A stretch of DNA of 64,000 nucleotides from Roseiarcus sp963696665 (lineage in GTDB: Bacteria; Pseudomonadota; Alphaproteobacteria; Rhizobiales; Beijerinckiaceae), in assembly GCA_963696665.1 (NCBI GenBank), contig CAVOLE010000039.1, positions 186,001 to 250,000 on the forward strand, read 5' to 3'. A model generated the notes under the pieces. It searched no databases, had not been told where the DNA came from, and saw only the letters and a program-made list of their open reading frames with translations. This document shows, in pieces, positions 10,037 to 18,466 of this stretch (its first letter is position 1; every line of letters begins with the position of its first letter). The position numbers and the translations under genes are program-made.

Positions 10037-10310
10037 TCGGAACGGCCCGGATCGGACGCTTCTGACGAATCCGAGCGGAGGCCGCTGAGCGCGGCGCGTT
10101 CTTAAACCGAACGGGACGCAAAGGCCGCCACCCGCGCCAAGCCTGCGCTTGTTGTTCCCACCCGATCCGCGCCAGCCGAACGCTACTGTCTACTATATCG
10201 CAAACAAAATCGCGGCGCCCGATCTGCAATACTAGCTGAAAGACGACGCGAGGAACCTCTCCAGCGCCTATCGCGTTCTCGGAGGCTTCTCTGTACGATG
10301 GAGGAACGCG

Positions 10311-10571
10311 ATGAATACTTCTACGAAACTGGCGCTCATTTCCGCCGCCGCTCTGGCGCTGTGGGGCTTATCTTCGCTAAGCGCATCGGCGCGGATTGTC
10401 TGCAACGAAGACGGCGACTGCTGGCATGTCCACGAGGATTACGCCTATCCGCCTGGGGCCGGCGTCGTCATTCATCCCGACGATTGGCGCTGGGCGGAAG
10501 GCGAACACCACGCCTGGCGCGAACATCCCGGACGTGGCTACTGGCACGGAGGCGCCTGGGCGCCGTTTTAG
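10311..10571 (+). CDS. Small secreted His/Trp-rich protein
   Basis: An 86-residue exported protein: signal peptide MNTSTKLALISAAALALWGLSS..SASA, then a short mature part rich in His, Trp, Asp and Gly (CNEDGDCWHVHEDYAYPP, HPDDWRWAEGEHHAW). One Cys pair (CNEDGDC) could form a disulfide or bind metal. Short proteins of this composition are common and uncharacterised in Rhizobiales. GGAGGAACGCG precedes the ATG. It converges on gcrA across a shared hairpin. Confidence 0.7.
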   Translation: MNTSTKLALISAAALALWGLSSLSASARIVCNEDGDCWHVHEDYAYPPGAGVVIHPDDWRWAEGEHHAWREHPGRGYWHGGAWAPF

Positions 10572-10588
10572 AGCCTCGCTCAATCGAA

Positions 10589-10610
10589 GGGGCGGCCCGG
10601 AAGCCGCCCC
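10589..10610. terminator. Shared hairpin terminator between convergent genes
   Basis: GGGGCGGC-CCGGAA-GCCGCCCC forms a perfect 8-bp GC stem with a 6-base loop, 17 bases after the small secreted gene and 24 bases before the end of gcrA. A TTGCG tail follows instead of a T-run, so intrinsic termination is likely but not classical. Confidence 0.6.
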
Positions 10611-10633
10611 TTGCGCCGCGGCGCGTAGTTGGC

Positions 10634-11170
10634 TTAGCGCAGCAGCGTCCGGCGGGCCCGATCGCGATCGCGGCGCCGTTCCTGGGCCGGCTGGTACGCC
10701 AATCTCCCATGGTAGGTGCAATAGGGCCCGGACGCATTGGGCGACCCGCAATAGCGGAACTCTGCAGTCGCCGGGTCGCCGAGGGGCCAGCGGCACATCG
10801 ATTCCTTCAGCTCGACGATCGTCACCCTGAGCGACATCGGCACCACGACGCTCTCGAACTCGGGCTCTTCAAGCTCCGACAGCGCCTCGGGGGCGAGCGC
10901 GAGCGCAGTCGCCCCGCGCATCATCCGGGGGGCCGAGGAGCCAAGGCGCGGCCCCTCGACGCGATGCGCCGGTGGGGGCGCCATGCGCCGGGGACGCGGG
11001 AGCGTCGCGCTCGGCGCCTTGGCCCTTCCCGCGAGGCCCAGCCGATGCACCTTTCCGATCACGGCGTTGCGGGTCACGCCATTGCCGAGCAAACTCGCGA
11101 TCTGGCTCGCGCTTTTGCCGTCAATCCAATGCTGCTTGAGCTGCTCGACTATCTCGTCCGTCCAAGCCAT
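10634..11170 (-). CDS. gcrA: GcrA cell-cycle regulator
   Basis: The N-terminus MAWTDEIVEQLKQHWIDGKS...TRNAVIGKVHRLGL is the GcrA DNA-binding domain, which works with sigma-70 at CcrM-methylated GANTC sites to drive cell-cycle transcription in alphaproteobacteria. A Pro/Arg-rich linker follows, then the conserved C-terminal part ELKESMCRWPLGDP...FRYCGSP...YCTYHGRLAYQP, which binds sigma. At 178 residues it has normal length. A GAATC (a GANTC site) lies about 50 bases upstream of the start. Confidence 0.95.
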   Translation of the reverse strand: MAWTDEIVEQLKQHWIDGKSASQIASLLGNGVTRNAVIGKVHRLGLAGRAKAPSATLPRPRRMAPPPAHRVEGPRLGSSAPRMMRGATALALAPEALSELEEPEFESVVVPMSLRVTIVELKESMCRWPLGDPATAEFRYCGSPNASGPYCTYHGRLAYQPAQERRRDRDRARRTLLR

Positions 11171-11781
11171 TGTCGCCTCGTTCGTCGTTTCCTTGCCAAA
11201 GGCGGCCGCCTACTCAGAATCCCATCCCGTCGCCTGGCGCGGACTCGCCCAAGCGCAACGCTGGTCAGCACTCGCTCTGAAACCCGTCCCACGACATCTC
11301 GTGGGCCTAAGTGAGAAAACTACACTACTCGTTGAATCACGCGCAAGAAGTCCTCGACCCTAGCTAGACCCGCTTTTCCCCAACTCTTAAGCGGCCGGTT
11401 TCTCGGCCGGGCTCAGTCCTCCGAAAGCCTTGAGTTGGATCAATGCGTTGGCGTTCCTTAAGGGCGGACGCCTTTCTCGGCGGAAGTCGCCTTAAGTCGG
11501 CTCGCGCCTCCAATTCCGCGATTCGCGGGCGCGCCGCGTCGGTTAGCCGGCGAGTGATCGGTCTGTGACCAGTACCACAAAATAATTTAGTCATATGGTT
11601 TTGACGCGCCGGCGCCAAAGCGGCCATAAAGCGGTCCTCGAGGGGCTGCGGCGGCGGCGCCGACCAAGCCATTGGATGCAGACGATTCGCCGACCCAGGT
11701 TGTTCTCGTTGTGACGGGCAGAACGTGTGGCCGGCCCGATTGCGGGCCTTGCGCTGTTGGCCTTCGCCCGGCGCCAAGGCG
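11171..11781. other. Intergenic region upstream of gcrA
   Basis: About 600 bases without a supportable gene. It contains the gcrA promoter side with GANTC sites, a small hairpin CCACGACATCTCGTGG near 11290-11307, and the first of two CRP-like boxes (11564-11579), followed by an AT-rich AATAATTT patch. Open frames here lack homology and codon bias. Confidence 0.5.
11564..11579. promoter_or_regulatory. CRP/FNR-like box, copy 1
   Basis: TGTGA-CCAGTA-CCACA is one mismatch from the TGTGA-N6-TCACA palindrome and is followed by AAAATAATTT. The same arrangement recurs 398 bases downstream before the intact PEP-CTERM gene. Here it stands upstream of a degraded relative of that gene. Confidence 0.5.
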
Positions 11782-11938
11782 ATGTCACTCAAGATGTTCG
11801 CCGTCAGCGCGATCTTCGCTGGCGTGTCCGTTTCTCCCGTCTAGGTTGCAGGCGACTGGCCTCACCGGCGGCTTACGCCCGCCGCCATCTCCATTTTCGT
11901 CGATTTCGGCGATGATGCTGCTCGGCTTCGGGAGCTAG
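11782..11938 (+). pseudogene. Relic of a PEP-CTERM-type secreted protein gene
   Basis: Only the two ends of a gene remain. A signal-peptide-like start MSLKMFAVSAIFAGVSVSPV stops at a TAG (11842). In another frame the DNA ends ...SISAMMLLGFGS and stop (11938), which resembles the PEP-CTERM anchor core STWAMMLLGF. The middle of the gene is gone. With its CRP-like box it looks like a decayed tandem copy of the next gene. The reading is an inference from short matches. Confidence 0.4.
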
Positions 11939-11961
11939 GCTCGCCCGCCGCGAGACCGATC

Positions 11962-11977
11962 TGTGATCCAGGTCACA
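11962..11977. promoter_or_regulatory. CRP/FNR-like box, copy 2 (perfect)
   Basis: TGTGATCCAGGTCACA is a perfect TGTGA-N6-TCACA palindrome, followed by the same AAAATAATTT as copy 1. It lies about 85 bases upstream of the PEP-CTERM gene start, a suitable place for activation by a CRP-family protein. Confidence 0.6.
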
Positions 11978-12060
11978 AAATAATTTTCTCGCTGGATGTT
12001 TAATGGTATATGCGAGGAGACTGCAAAGAGGTCCCCCGAGGGGGTTGGGATCGGGCATCC

Positions 12061-12721
12061 ATGAAGCAGACTGATGCAGAGGCTGGCGGGCGACGGTCGC
12101 TCCTTTCACGGGCGAGCCGAATCGCGTCCGCGAGCGCTGCCGCGATTTTGCTGCTCATGGGCTCGGGCGCGAAAGCGGACGTCATCGAGACGTTCGAGTC
12201 TCTCCGGCGACCTCAACACCTTCTTTGGCGCTCCGGTCGCGTTCACCGGGTCCATGAATTTGGACTTCAGCGACGACTTCACCAGCTATGCCGCCCAGTC
12301 CCTAGAAATCAGTGTGGAGGGAGAGTCCGTTTTTACTTTAGACCCATCCGTGGTCCTTGGCGCATCGACAACCGGGACAATCCGAGTGTCCGACAGCGCA
12401 AACGATATGCTCACTCTCTTGTTCAACACACCCTCGCCGGGCGCGTGGACTGGCTTCAACACCGGGCAAATTTTCTTTGGCGACGTGGTTTTTGGCGGTC
12501 TGACGGGAAGCATGCTTGGCGCTGACGGCGTCATCACCCGCACCTCCGGCGCCGCTATAGTTGATCCCCCACCCGTGGTTGTAATCGATCCCCCACCCCC
12601 GACGCCAACCGTGGCGGTTCCCGAGTTGTCGACCTGGACGATGATGCTCGTCGGCCTTGCGGGCCTCGGCCTCATGGCCAAGGGGCGCCGCGCCTTGGCC
12701 TTCCTGGGCGGACGAGCTTAA
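12061..12721 (+). CDS. PEP-CTERM-type exported protein (frameshifted)
   Basis: An exported protein whose N-terminus MKQTDAEAGGRRSLL...ASAAAILLLMGSGAKAD is a signal peptide. The mature part (SGDLNTFFGAPVAFTGSMNL...) is beta-rich and low in charge, and the C-terminus VPELSTWTMMLVGLAGLGLM followed by Arg/Lys is a PEP-CTERM-like sorting anchor. A proline-rich linker with repeated PPP/VVIDPPP precedes the anchor. The two halves are in different frames; they join near 12193-12205 (...ETFESL|SGDLN), so one base is missing. The role is unknown; such proteins are often linked to surface polysaccharide export. Confidence 0.65.
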
Positions 12722-12913
12722 GCGCACCGCTTCGAGACTCCTTACAGGTCCAGCACGCGCGCTCGGTTGCGGGATTTGACCGCATCCCGCGCCTTCCGCT
12801 ATAGTTCCAAGCCGCACTTGGCGGCCGTCCCAGCGGGGGCGGCGTTTTTATTTCAAGCGCCCGCAAGGCCATTCTCGAGAGGCCATTTCTCGAGCCAGCA
12901 CAAGGAGTTGACG

Positions 12914-14122
12914 GTGAGTCTCGCCGACGCGGCTTCCGCCATGGTTCCTACTTATGCCCGGGCCAAGGTCGCTTTCGAGCGAGGCGAGGGGTGCTGGCTC
13001 ACGTCGACAAATGGGGAGCGCTATCTCGATTTCGGCGCCGGCATCGCCGTGACCTCGGTCGGCCACGCCCATCCTCATCTCGTCGAAGCGCTGATCACCC
13101 AGGGCTCGAAGCTGTGGCACGTTTCGAACCTCTATCAGAATCCCGAGGGCGAGCGTTTCGCGCGTCGGCTTGTCGACGCCACCTTCGCCGACCTTGCTTT
13201 CTTCGCCAATTCCGGCGCCGAGGCCAATGAGGCGGCGATCAAGATGGCGCGCCGGCGCCATTCGGTTGACGGCCATCCCGAGCGCTACCGCACGCTCACC
13301 TTCGAAGGCGCGTTCCATGGCCGCACGCTCGCCATGATCGCCGCCGGCGGCCAGGCCAAATATCTCGACGGCTTCGGCCCCAAGGTCGATGGCTTCGACC
13401 AGATCCCGCTCACCGACCTCAAGGCGGTCGAGGCGGCGATCGGGCCGGAGACCGGGTCCATCATGATCGAGCCGATCCAGGGCGAGGGCGGGGTGCGGGT
13501 CGTTCCGTCCGCATTCCTGCGGGGTTTGCGCGAGATCTGCGACCGCCGCGGTCTCACTTTGATCTTCGACGAAGTGCAGACGGGCGTGGGCCGCACCGGC
13601 CGGCTCTACGCCTATGAGCATTGCGGGATCCATCCCGATATTCTCACCTCCGCCAAGGGGATCGGCGCCGGCTTTCCGATGTCTGCCTGCCTTGCGACCT
13701 CGGACGCTGCTCGCGGCCTGACCGCCGGCGTCCACGGCACCACCTTCGGCGGCAATCCGCTGGCGATGGCGGTCGGCAACGCCACCCTCGACGTCATCCT
13801 CGCTCCGGGCTTTCTCGAGCGGGTCGCGCGGCACGGTTTGGACATGCGCCAGCGGCTGGCGGAGCTCAAGGACCGGCACGACGGCGTGATCGAGGAGGTT
13901 CGCGGCGAGGGGCTGATGATCGGCCTTAAGCTGAAACTCCCTCCGGCGACTTTCGCCGATGCGGCGCTCGAGCGGAAGCTCCTCCTCATTCCCGCCGGCG
14001 ACAATGTGGTGCGCGTCATGCCGCCCCTCGTGGTTACCGACGAGGAGATCGCCGAGGGTGTGCGGCGGCTCGACGCGGCTTGCGAGGCGGTCAAGGAGCG
14101 CCTGGCCATGGCGATCAACTGA
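12914..14122 (+). CDS. argD: Acetylornithine aminotransferase
   Basis: Class-III PLP aminotransferase converting N-acetylglutamate semialdehyde to N-acetylornithine in arginine synthesis. It has NSGAEANEAAIKMAR, FHGRTLAMIAA, the PLP Asp in LIFDEVQTGVGRTG, and the Schiff-base Lys in TSAKGIGAGFPMSA. A GTG start is used: AAGGAG lies 7 bases upstream and the protein begins as SLADAASAMVPTYARA, matching the family N-terminus; earlier ATGs would add an unrelated extension. It is followed after 7 bases by argF, forming argD-argF-hslO. Confidence 0.95.
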   Translation: MSLADAASAMVPTYARAKVAFERGEGCWLTSTNGERYLDFGAGIAVTSVGHAHPHLVEALITQGSKLWHVSNLYQNPEGERFARRLVDATFADLAFFANSGAEANEAAIKMARRRHSVDGHPERYRTLTFEGAFHGRTLAMIAAGGQAKYLDGFGPKVDGFDQIPLTDLKAVEAAIGPETGSIMIEPIQGEGGVRVVPSAFLRGLREICDRRGLTLIFDEVQTGVGRTGRLYAYEHCGIHPDILTSAKGIGAGFPMSACLATSDAARGLTAGVHGTTFGGNPLAMAVGNATLDVILAPGFLERVARHGLDMRQRLAELKDRHDGVIEEVRGEGLMIGLKLKLPPATFADAALERKLLLIPAGDNVVRVMPPLVVTDEEIAEGVRRLDAACEAVKERLAMAIN

Positions 14123-14129
14123 ACGAGCG

Positions 14130-15071
14130 ATGGACGCGCCGGTTCATACACAGCCGAGGCACTTCCTCGATCTGCTCGAGCTTTCCACCGGGCAACTTCG
14201 CGGCATTCTCGATAGCGCCGCGGCGATCAAGGCGGCGCGGGTCAAGGGGGCTGAGCCATCCTCGCGCCCGCTCGCCGGCAAGACGCTGGCGATGATCTTC
14301 GACCGGCCGTCGACCCGCACCCGCGTCTCGTTCGACGTCGGCATGCGCGAGCTCGGCGGCGAATCGATCATGTTGACGGGAGCTGAGATGCAGCTCGGCC
14401 GCGGCGAGACCATCGCCGACACAGCCCGGGTTCTGTCGCGCTATGTGGATGCGATCGTCATTCGCATCCTCGCGCATGACGACATGCAGGAGATGGCGGA
14501 TCACGCGACGGTGCCGGTGATCAACGCGCTCACCAAGCAGTCGCATCCCTGCCAGGTGCTGGCCGATGTTATGACCTTCGAGGAGAAGCGCGGCCCCATC
14601 CGCGGCCGCAAGATCGCTTGGTCCGGCGACTACAACAACGTGCTGTCGTCCTGGATCGACGCTTCGGCCCGGTTCGACTTTCGGCTCGAGATCGCCTGTC
14701 CGCCCGAATTGCAGCCGAGCAAGCAACGGCTCGAAGCGGCGCGGAAGGCGGGAGCGAACATCGCGATCGGCGTCGATCCAATCGTTGCAGCGCAAGGCGC
14801 GGCGGCCGTCATCTCCGACTGCTGGGTGTCGATGGGCGACGAGGACGAGGGCCGGCGCCACAACCTGCTCGCGCCCTATCAGGTCAATCGTGACCTCATG
14901 AGCCACGCGGCGACGGACGCAATCTTCATGCACTGTCTGCCCGCCCATCGCGGCGAGGAGGTGACGGACGAAGTGATCGACGGGCCGCAATCGGTCGTGT
15001 TCGACGAGGCTGAAAACCGCCTGCACGCGCAGAAAGGCGTGCTCGCCTGGTGTCTGGGAGCGGCGCCATGA
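14130..15071 (+). CDS. argF: Ornithine carbamoyltransferase
   Basis: Carbamoyl-phosphate plus ornithine to citrulline. The carbamoyl-phosphate motif DRPSTRTRVSF, the QSHPCQVLAD motif and the ornithine-binding HCLPAHRGEEV are all present. At 313 residues it has normal length. The start is the ATG after GAACGAGCG, only 7 bases from the argD stop, and its stop overlaps the next start (ATGA), so translation is likely coupled to hslO. Confidence 0.96.
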   Translation: MDAPVHTQPRHFLDLLELSTGQLRGILDSAAAIKAARVKGAEPSSRPLAGKTLAMIFDRPSTRTRVSFDVGMRELGGESIMLTGAEMQLGRGETIADTARVLSRYVDAIVIRILAHDDMQEMADHATVPVINALTKQSHPCQVLADVMTFEEKRGPIRGRKIAWSGDYNNVLSSWIDASARFDFRLEIACPPELQPSKQRLEAARKAGANIAIGVDPIVAAQGAAAVISDCWVSMGDEDEGRRHNLLAPYQVNRDLMSHAATDAIFMHCLPAHRGEEVTDEVIDGPQSVVFDEAENRLHAQKGVLAWCLGAAP

Positions 15072-16030
15072 CTTTGCTTGAGCGCGCGGTCTCCGCCGAG
15101 GTCGTTGACGATATCGTGCTGCCGTTCGCCGTCGAATCCTTGTCGACGCGCGGCCGTCTCGTGCGGCTTGGGCCTGCGATTGATCAGCTCCTCAAGCGCC
15201 ATGACTATCCGGAAGCCGTGTCGAGGCTGGTGGGGGAAGCGGTGACGCTGGCGGCGCTCCTCGGCTCGACCTTGAAGACGAGCGGCCGCTTTCAATTGCA
15301 GACGAAGAGCGACGGGCCCGTCACCATGCTCTTGGTCGATTTCGACGCCCCGTCGAACTTGCGGGCGCTGGCTCGGTTCGACAAAGGCCGGCTCGAGGCC
15401 GTCTCTCACGCGGGCGGCGACCTGCTTGGCCACGGCCATATGGCTTTCACCATCGATCCCGGCGGCGACATGAACCGCTATCAGGGCGTGATCGCGCTCG
15501 AGGGCCAGGGATTGGAAGCAGCGGCGCATCATTATTTCGAGCGATCGGAGCAAATCCCGACGCTGGTCAAGCTCGCGGTCGGTGAAATCGTCACCACCGG
15601 GGGCGCCGCTTGGCGAGCCGGCGGGCTTGTCGTCCAATACCTGCCGGATGCGGGCGGGCGGCGGCTGCAAGCGGACTTCCCGCCTGGCGACGCGCCCGAG
15701 GGCGTCGAGCCCCACACGATCGCCGAGGACGACGCGTGGACCGAAGCCAAGAGCCGCGCGGCGACCACCGAAGCGCATGAGCTGATCGACCCGACGCTGT
15801 CAGGCGAGCGGCTCCTCTTTCGCTTGTTCAACGAGCGCGGCGTGCGCGTCTATGCGCCGACGCCGCTGGCTGCAGTCTGCCGTTGTTCCGCCGAGGGAGT
15901 CGATGCGATGCTGCGCTCCTTTCCGCCGGAGGAGGTCAAGGAGATGGTGGGCGACGACGGCATGATCGGCGTCACCTGCGAATTCTGCTCGACCAAGCGC
16001 ACCTTCAACCCAGCCGATTACGGCGCGTAA
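15068..16030 (+). CDS. hslO: Hsp33 redox-regulated chaperone
   Basis: Hsp33 is a holdase activated by oxidative unfolding. The C-terminal zinc-binding cysteines are present as CRCSAEG (C-x-C) and CEFCSTKR (C-x2-C). Family motifs EAVTLAALLGSTLKTSGRFQ and NRYQGVI are present in the N-terminal domain. The ATG overlaps the argF stop by 4 bases. argF-hslO coupling is common in alphaproteobacteria. 320 residues. Confidence 0.95.
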   Translation: MTLLERAVSAEVVDDIVLPFAVESLSTRGRLVRLGPAIDQLLKRHDYPEAVSRLVGEAVTLAALLGSTLKTSGRFQLQTKSDGPVTMLLVDFDAPSNLRALARFDKGRLEAVSHAGGDLLGHGHMAFTIDPGGDMNRYQGVIALEGQGLEAAAHHYFERSEQIPTLVKLAVGEIVTTGGAAWRAGGLVVQYLPDAGGRRLQADFPPGDAPEGVEPHTIAEDDAWTEAKSRAATTEAHELIDPTLSGERLLFRLFNERGVRVYAPTPLAAVCRCSAEGVDAMLRSFPPEEVKEMVGDDGMIGVTCEFCSTKRTFNPADYGA

Positions 16031-16048
16031 GGACATAAAGCCGCGCCA

Positions 16049-16969
16049 ATGGACGATAGCGCCTTTGCGGCTCGGCTGGCCGAATGTCAGGCTGGAATCG
16101 AGCGCGAGCTCGAAATCCTACTTGGCGTCGAGCCGAAGGCCGGCGAGCCGGCGCGCCCGAAGCGCCTGATCGAAGCCATGCGCTATGCGACGCTGGGCGG
16201 GGGAAAACGGCTCAGGCCCTTCCTGACCGTCGAGACGGCGCGGGCGCTCGGGCGGACGGACAATGGCCCGATGCGTGCGGGCGCGGCGATGGAATGCATT
16301 CATGCCTATTCCCTGATCCACGACGATCTGCCGTCGATGGACGACGACGACTTGAGACGCGGGCGCCCGACGACTCATCGCGCTTTCGACGAGGCGACGG
16401 CAATTCTCGCCGGAGACGCGCTGCAGACGCTGGCGTTCGAAATTCTGGCCGATCCGGCGACTGACTCAACTGCCGAAGTGCGCGTTGCGCTGTGTCTCGG
16501 CCTCGCGCGCGCCGCCGGCCTTGCCGGAATGGTGGGCGGGCAGATGCTCGATATCGACGCCGAGCGCAGAACCGCGCCGCTTTCGGTCGAGGAGATTAAG
16601 CGCCTGCAAGCGATGAAGACCGGCGCGCTGCTCAAATTCAGCGTCGAGGCGGGAGCGATCCTGGCGGGCGCGGGCGTGACAGCCCGCGCGGCGCTTCAAG
16701 TTTACGGGCGCGCGATCGGCGCCGCGTTTCAGATTGCTGACGACATTCTCGATGTCGAAAGCGACGCCGCCACGCTCGGCAAACGCGCCGGCAAGGACGC
16801 CGAGCAGAACAAGGCTACGCTCGTTGGCGCGCTCGGGCTTAACGGCGCGCGCCGAGAGCTGGACCGCCTTGTCGAGGAGGCGACCGATGCGGTCGACGCG
16901 GCCGGAGTGGGGCTTAAGGGCGACGTCTTGCGCGCGACCGCGCGCTTCGTCGCGATGCGGAAAAACTGA
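16049..16969 (+). CDS. ispA: Polyprenyl synthetase (farnesyl diphosphate synthase)
   Basis: Isoprenoid chain elongation (IPP plus allylic diphosphates to FPP). The first Asp-rich motif is DDLPSMDDDDLRRG, preceded by GGGKRLRPFL; the second is FQIADDILDVESD. At 306 residues it fits the short-chain (IspA) group, although the product chain length cannot be set from sequence alone. It follows hslO by 18 bases on the same strand and is followed by a perfect palindrome and repeats. Confidence 0.93.
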   Translation: MDDSAFAARLAECQAGIERELEILLGVEPKAGEPARPKRLIEAMRYATLGGGKRLRPFLTVETARALGRTDNGPMRAGAAMECIHAYSLIHDDLPSMDDDDLRRGRPTTHRAFDEATAILAGDALQTLAFEILADPATDSTAEVRVALCLGLARAAGLAGMVGGQMLDIDAERRTAPLSVEEIKRLQAMKTGALLKFSVEAGAILAGAGVTARAALQVYGRAIGAAFQIADDILDVESDAATLGKRAGKDAEQNKATLVGALGLNGARRELDRLVEEATDAVDAAGVGLKGDVLRATARFVAMRKN

Positions 16970-16979
16970 GGGCGCTATA

Positions 16980-17000
16980 GACGCGATCGCTGATCGCGTC
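16980..17000. terminator. Perfect palindrome after ispA
   Basis: GACGCGATC-GCT-GATCGCGTC has 9-bp arms around 3 bases and begins 11 bases after the ispA stop. There is no T-run, so it may be a Rho-aided stop or part of the repeat array that follows. Confidence 0.5.
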
Positions 17001-17011
17001 CGGCCGCGGTC

Positions 17012-17093
17012 CCATAGGGCGTCGAAAGACGCCCGTCCTTCCGGACGGGCTATGGGGCGTCCGGAAGGACGCCCGTCTACCGATGGGCTATGG
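17012..17093. repeat. Tandem pair of the 42-bp CCATAG palindromic element (locus R1)
   Basis: Two copies share one CTATGG end. Copy 1 (17012-17055) reads CCATAG, stem GGCGTC-GAAA-GACGCC, stem CCGTCC-TTCC-GGACGG, CTATGG. Copy 2 (17056-17093) has GGCGTCC-GGAA-GGACGCC and a weaker second stem. Relatives are at 21577, 32042 and 59882. Loop and stem changes between copies mostly keep the pairing. Confidence 0.8.
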
Positions 17094-17120
17094 AGCGCGG
17101 CTACATGCACGCCATGCGCC

Positions 17121-17804
17121 TCATTTCGCCGCGGGGCTCTCCTCCTCGTGAACGCCCACCGCATAGCCGAGGCCGCGCGCGGTCTTGATAATGTCGACGC
17201 CGAGCTTTTTGCGCAATCGGCCGATGAACACTTCGATCGTGTTCGAGTCGCGGTCGAAATCCTGCTCGTAAAGATGCTCGACGATCTCGCTGCGCGAGAT
17301 GATGCGCCCGGTGTGGTGCATGAGATAGGACAACAGGCGATATTCGTGGCTGGTCAGCTTGATCGGCGCGTTGTTGACGGTTACCCGCCCTGCGCGGGCG
17401 TCGAGCCTGACCGGGCCCACCGTCAGATCGCTCGAGGCGTGGCCGGCCGCGCGCCGCAGAAGCGCCCGGATGCGCGCCAGCACCTCCTCCATATGGAAGG
17501 GTTTCGCGACATAGTCGTCGGCGCCGGCGTCAATGCCCTGGACCTTGTCGCTCCATCGATCGCGAGCCGTGAGGATCAGGACCGGCATCGTGCGTCCGGC
17601 CTTGCGCCAGGCTTCGAGGATCGAGATCCCGTCGCGTTTGGGCAGGCCGATGTCGAGCACGACCGCATCGTAAGGCTCGGTGTCTCCACGAAACCAGCCT
17701 TCCTCGCCGTCGAACGCGCGGTCGACGGCGTAGCCCGCCGCCTCGAGGGCGGTGGACACCTGGCGGTTGAGATCCCGATCGTCCTCGACAACCAATAGCC
17801 GCAT
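17121..17804 (-). CDS. OmpR/PhoB-family response regulator (no partner kinase adjacent)
   Basis: A two-domain regulator of 227 residues. The receiver begins MRLLVVEDDRDLNRQ with acceptor Asp51 in VVLDIGLPKRDG and the conserved Lys in YVAKPFHMEE. The winged-helix domain ends IEVFIGRLRKKLG...TARGLGYAVGV. The PepSY-like gene lies immediately upstream on the same strand. In related clusters a histidine kinase usually follows; here the R1 repeats and then convergent ispA follow, so the kinase is missing or elsewhere. Confidence 0.92.
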   Translation of the reverse strand: MRLLVVEDDRDLNRQVSTALEAAGYAVDRAFDGEEGWFRGDTEPYDAVVLDIGLPKRDGISILEAWRKAGRTMPVLILTARDRWSDKVQGIDAGADDYVAKPFHMEEVLARIRALLRRAAGHASSDLTVGPVRLDARAGRVTVNNAPIKLTSHEYRLLSYLMHHTGRIISRSEIVEHLYEQDFDRDSNTIEVFIGRLRKKLGVDIIKTARGLGYAVGVHEEESPAAK

Positions 17805-17837
17805 AGACCGCCTGCTAACCCTGATTCCCGGCGAAAA

Positions 17838-18284
17838 TCAATTCTTGACTGGCGGCTCGTGGGCCTCGTGAGATTCGTGAGGCTCGTGAGTTTCGTGGAG
17901 CTCATGCGCCGGGCGCGAAGCGATTTTCCCGGTCGCAGCCTCCATCTCGACATGAACGAGGCGCCCGTCCCGGTGCAAGAGGGTGATTTCGTAAACGAAA
18001 CCGTCGCCGCTGCGGCAGAGCCTGGCGGACAGCGCCTCAGCCTTGCGTTGCCCGGCGGCGAACTTGAGCGCCGCGAACGGTTCGAGCAGGCGATGCGATT
18101 TGACCATCTCGCGCGTCTCGGCGGCGTTGAGACAGACGGGCTTCGCCACAACGGCGTGCGACTCGATTTCGGCGGCCTTGCCCGCCGGGCATCCTATCAA
18201 GGCACAACCGACCCCAGCGGCCTGAGCCGCCGAGCACATGAGAGCGCACCACGTCCCGGCGCGGGAAAGCATGGCGAGCGCCAT
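17838..18284 (-). CDS. Exported PepSY-like protein with His/Glu-rich tail
   Basis: Signal peptide MALAMLSRAGTWCALMCSAAQAAG, then a PepSY-type fold (CLNAAETREMVKSHRL...ALSARLCRSGDGFVYEITLL..GRLVHVEMEAATGKI). The C-terminus is a repetitive tail (HELHETHEPHESHEAHE), a plausible metal-binding segment. I chose the ATG at 18284 because AGAGG lies upstream and a clean signal peptide begins there; upstream ATGs at 18320 and 18344 are possible. Followed after 33 bases by the response regulator, so the protein may modulate that signalling system in the periplasm (inference). Confidence 0.65.
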   Translation of the reverse strand: MALAMLSRAGTWCALMCSAAQAAGVGCALIGCPAGKAAEIESHAVVAKPVCLNAAETREMVKSHRLLEPFAALKFAAGQRKAEALSARLCRSGDGFVYEITLLHRDGRLVHVEMEAATGKIASRPAHELHETHEPHESHEAHEPPVKN

Positions 18285-18466
18285 GACGCAAAGCCTCTGT
18301 TGCGAATACTTGACGCCCATGTTGGCGCTTGCGGCTGAATGCAATGTGAATGGTCAGGCGCGCGTGAAAAGCGCGAAACAACAGCGCGTGAAAGGGGGCG
18401 GAAAAGCGGCGATCTAAGGGCCGAGCAATTGATGCGCCGCGCCTTCTGGCGCATGAAGCGGGCTCA

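Noticed and set aside
10298..11314. 338-codon plus frame over gcrA
   Set aside because: Antisense to gcrA, whose motifs are unambiguous.
11364..11792. 142-codon minus frame between gcrA and the PEP-CTERM gene
   Set aside because: No homology or ribosome site, and it crosses the CRP-like box and the relic.
12848..13879. 343-codon minus frame over argD
   Set aside because: Antisense shadow of argD.
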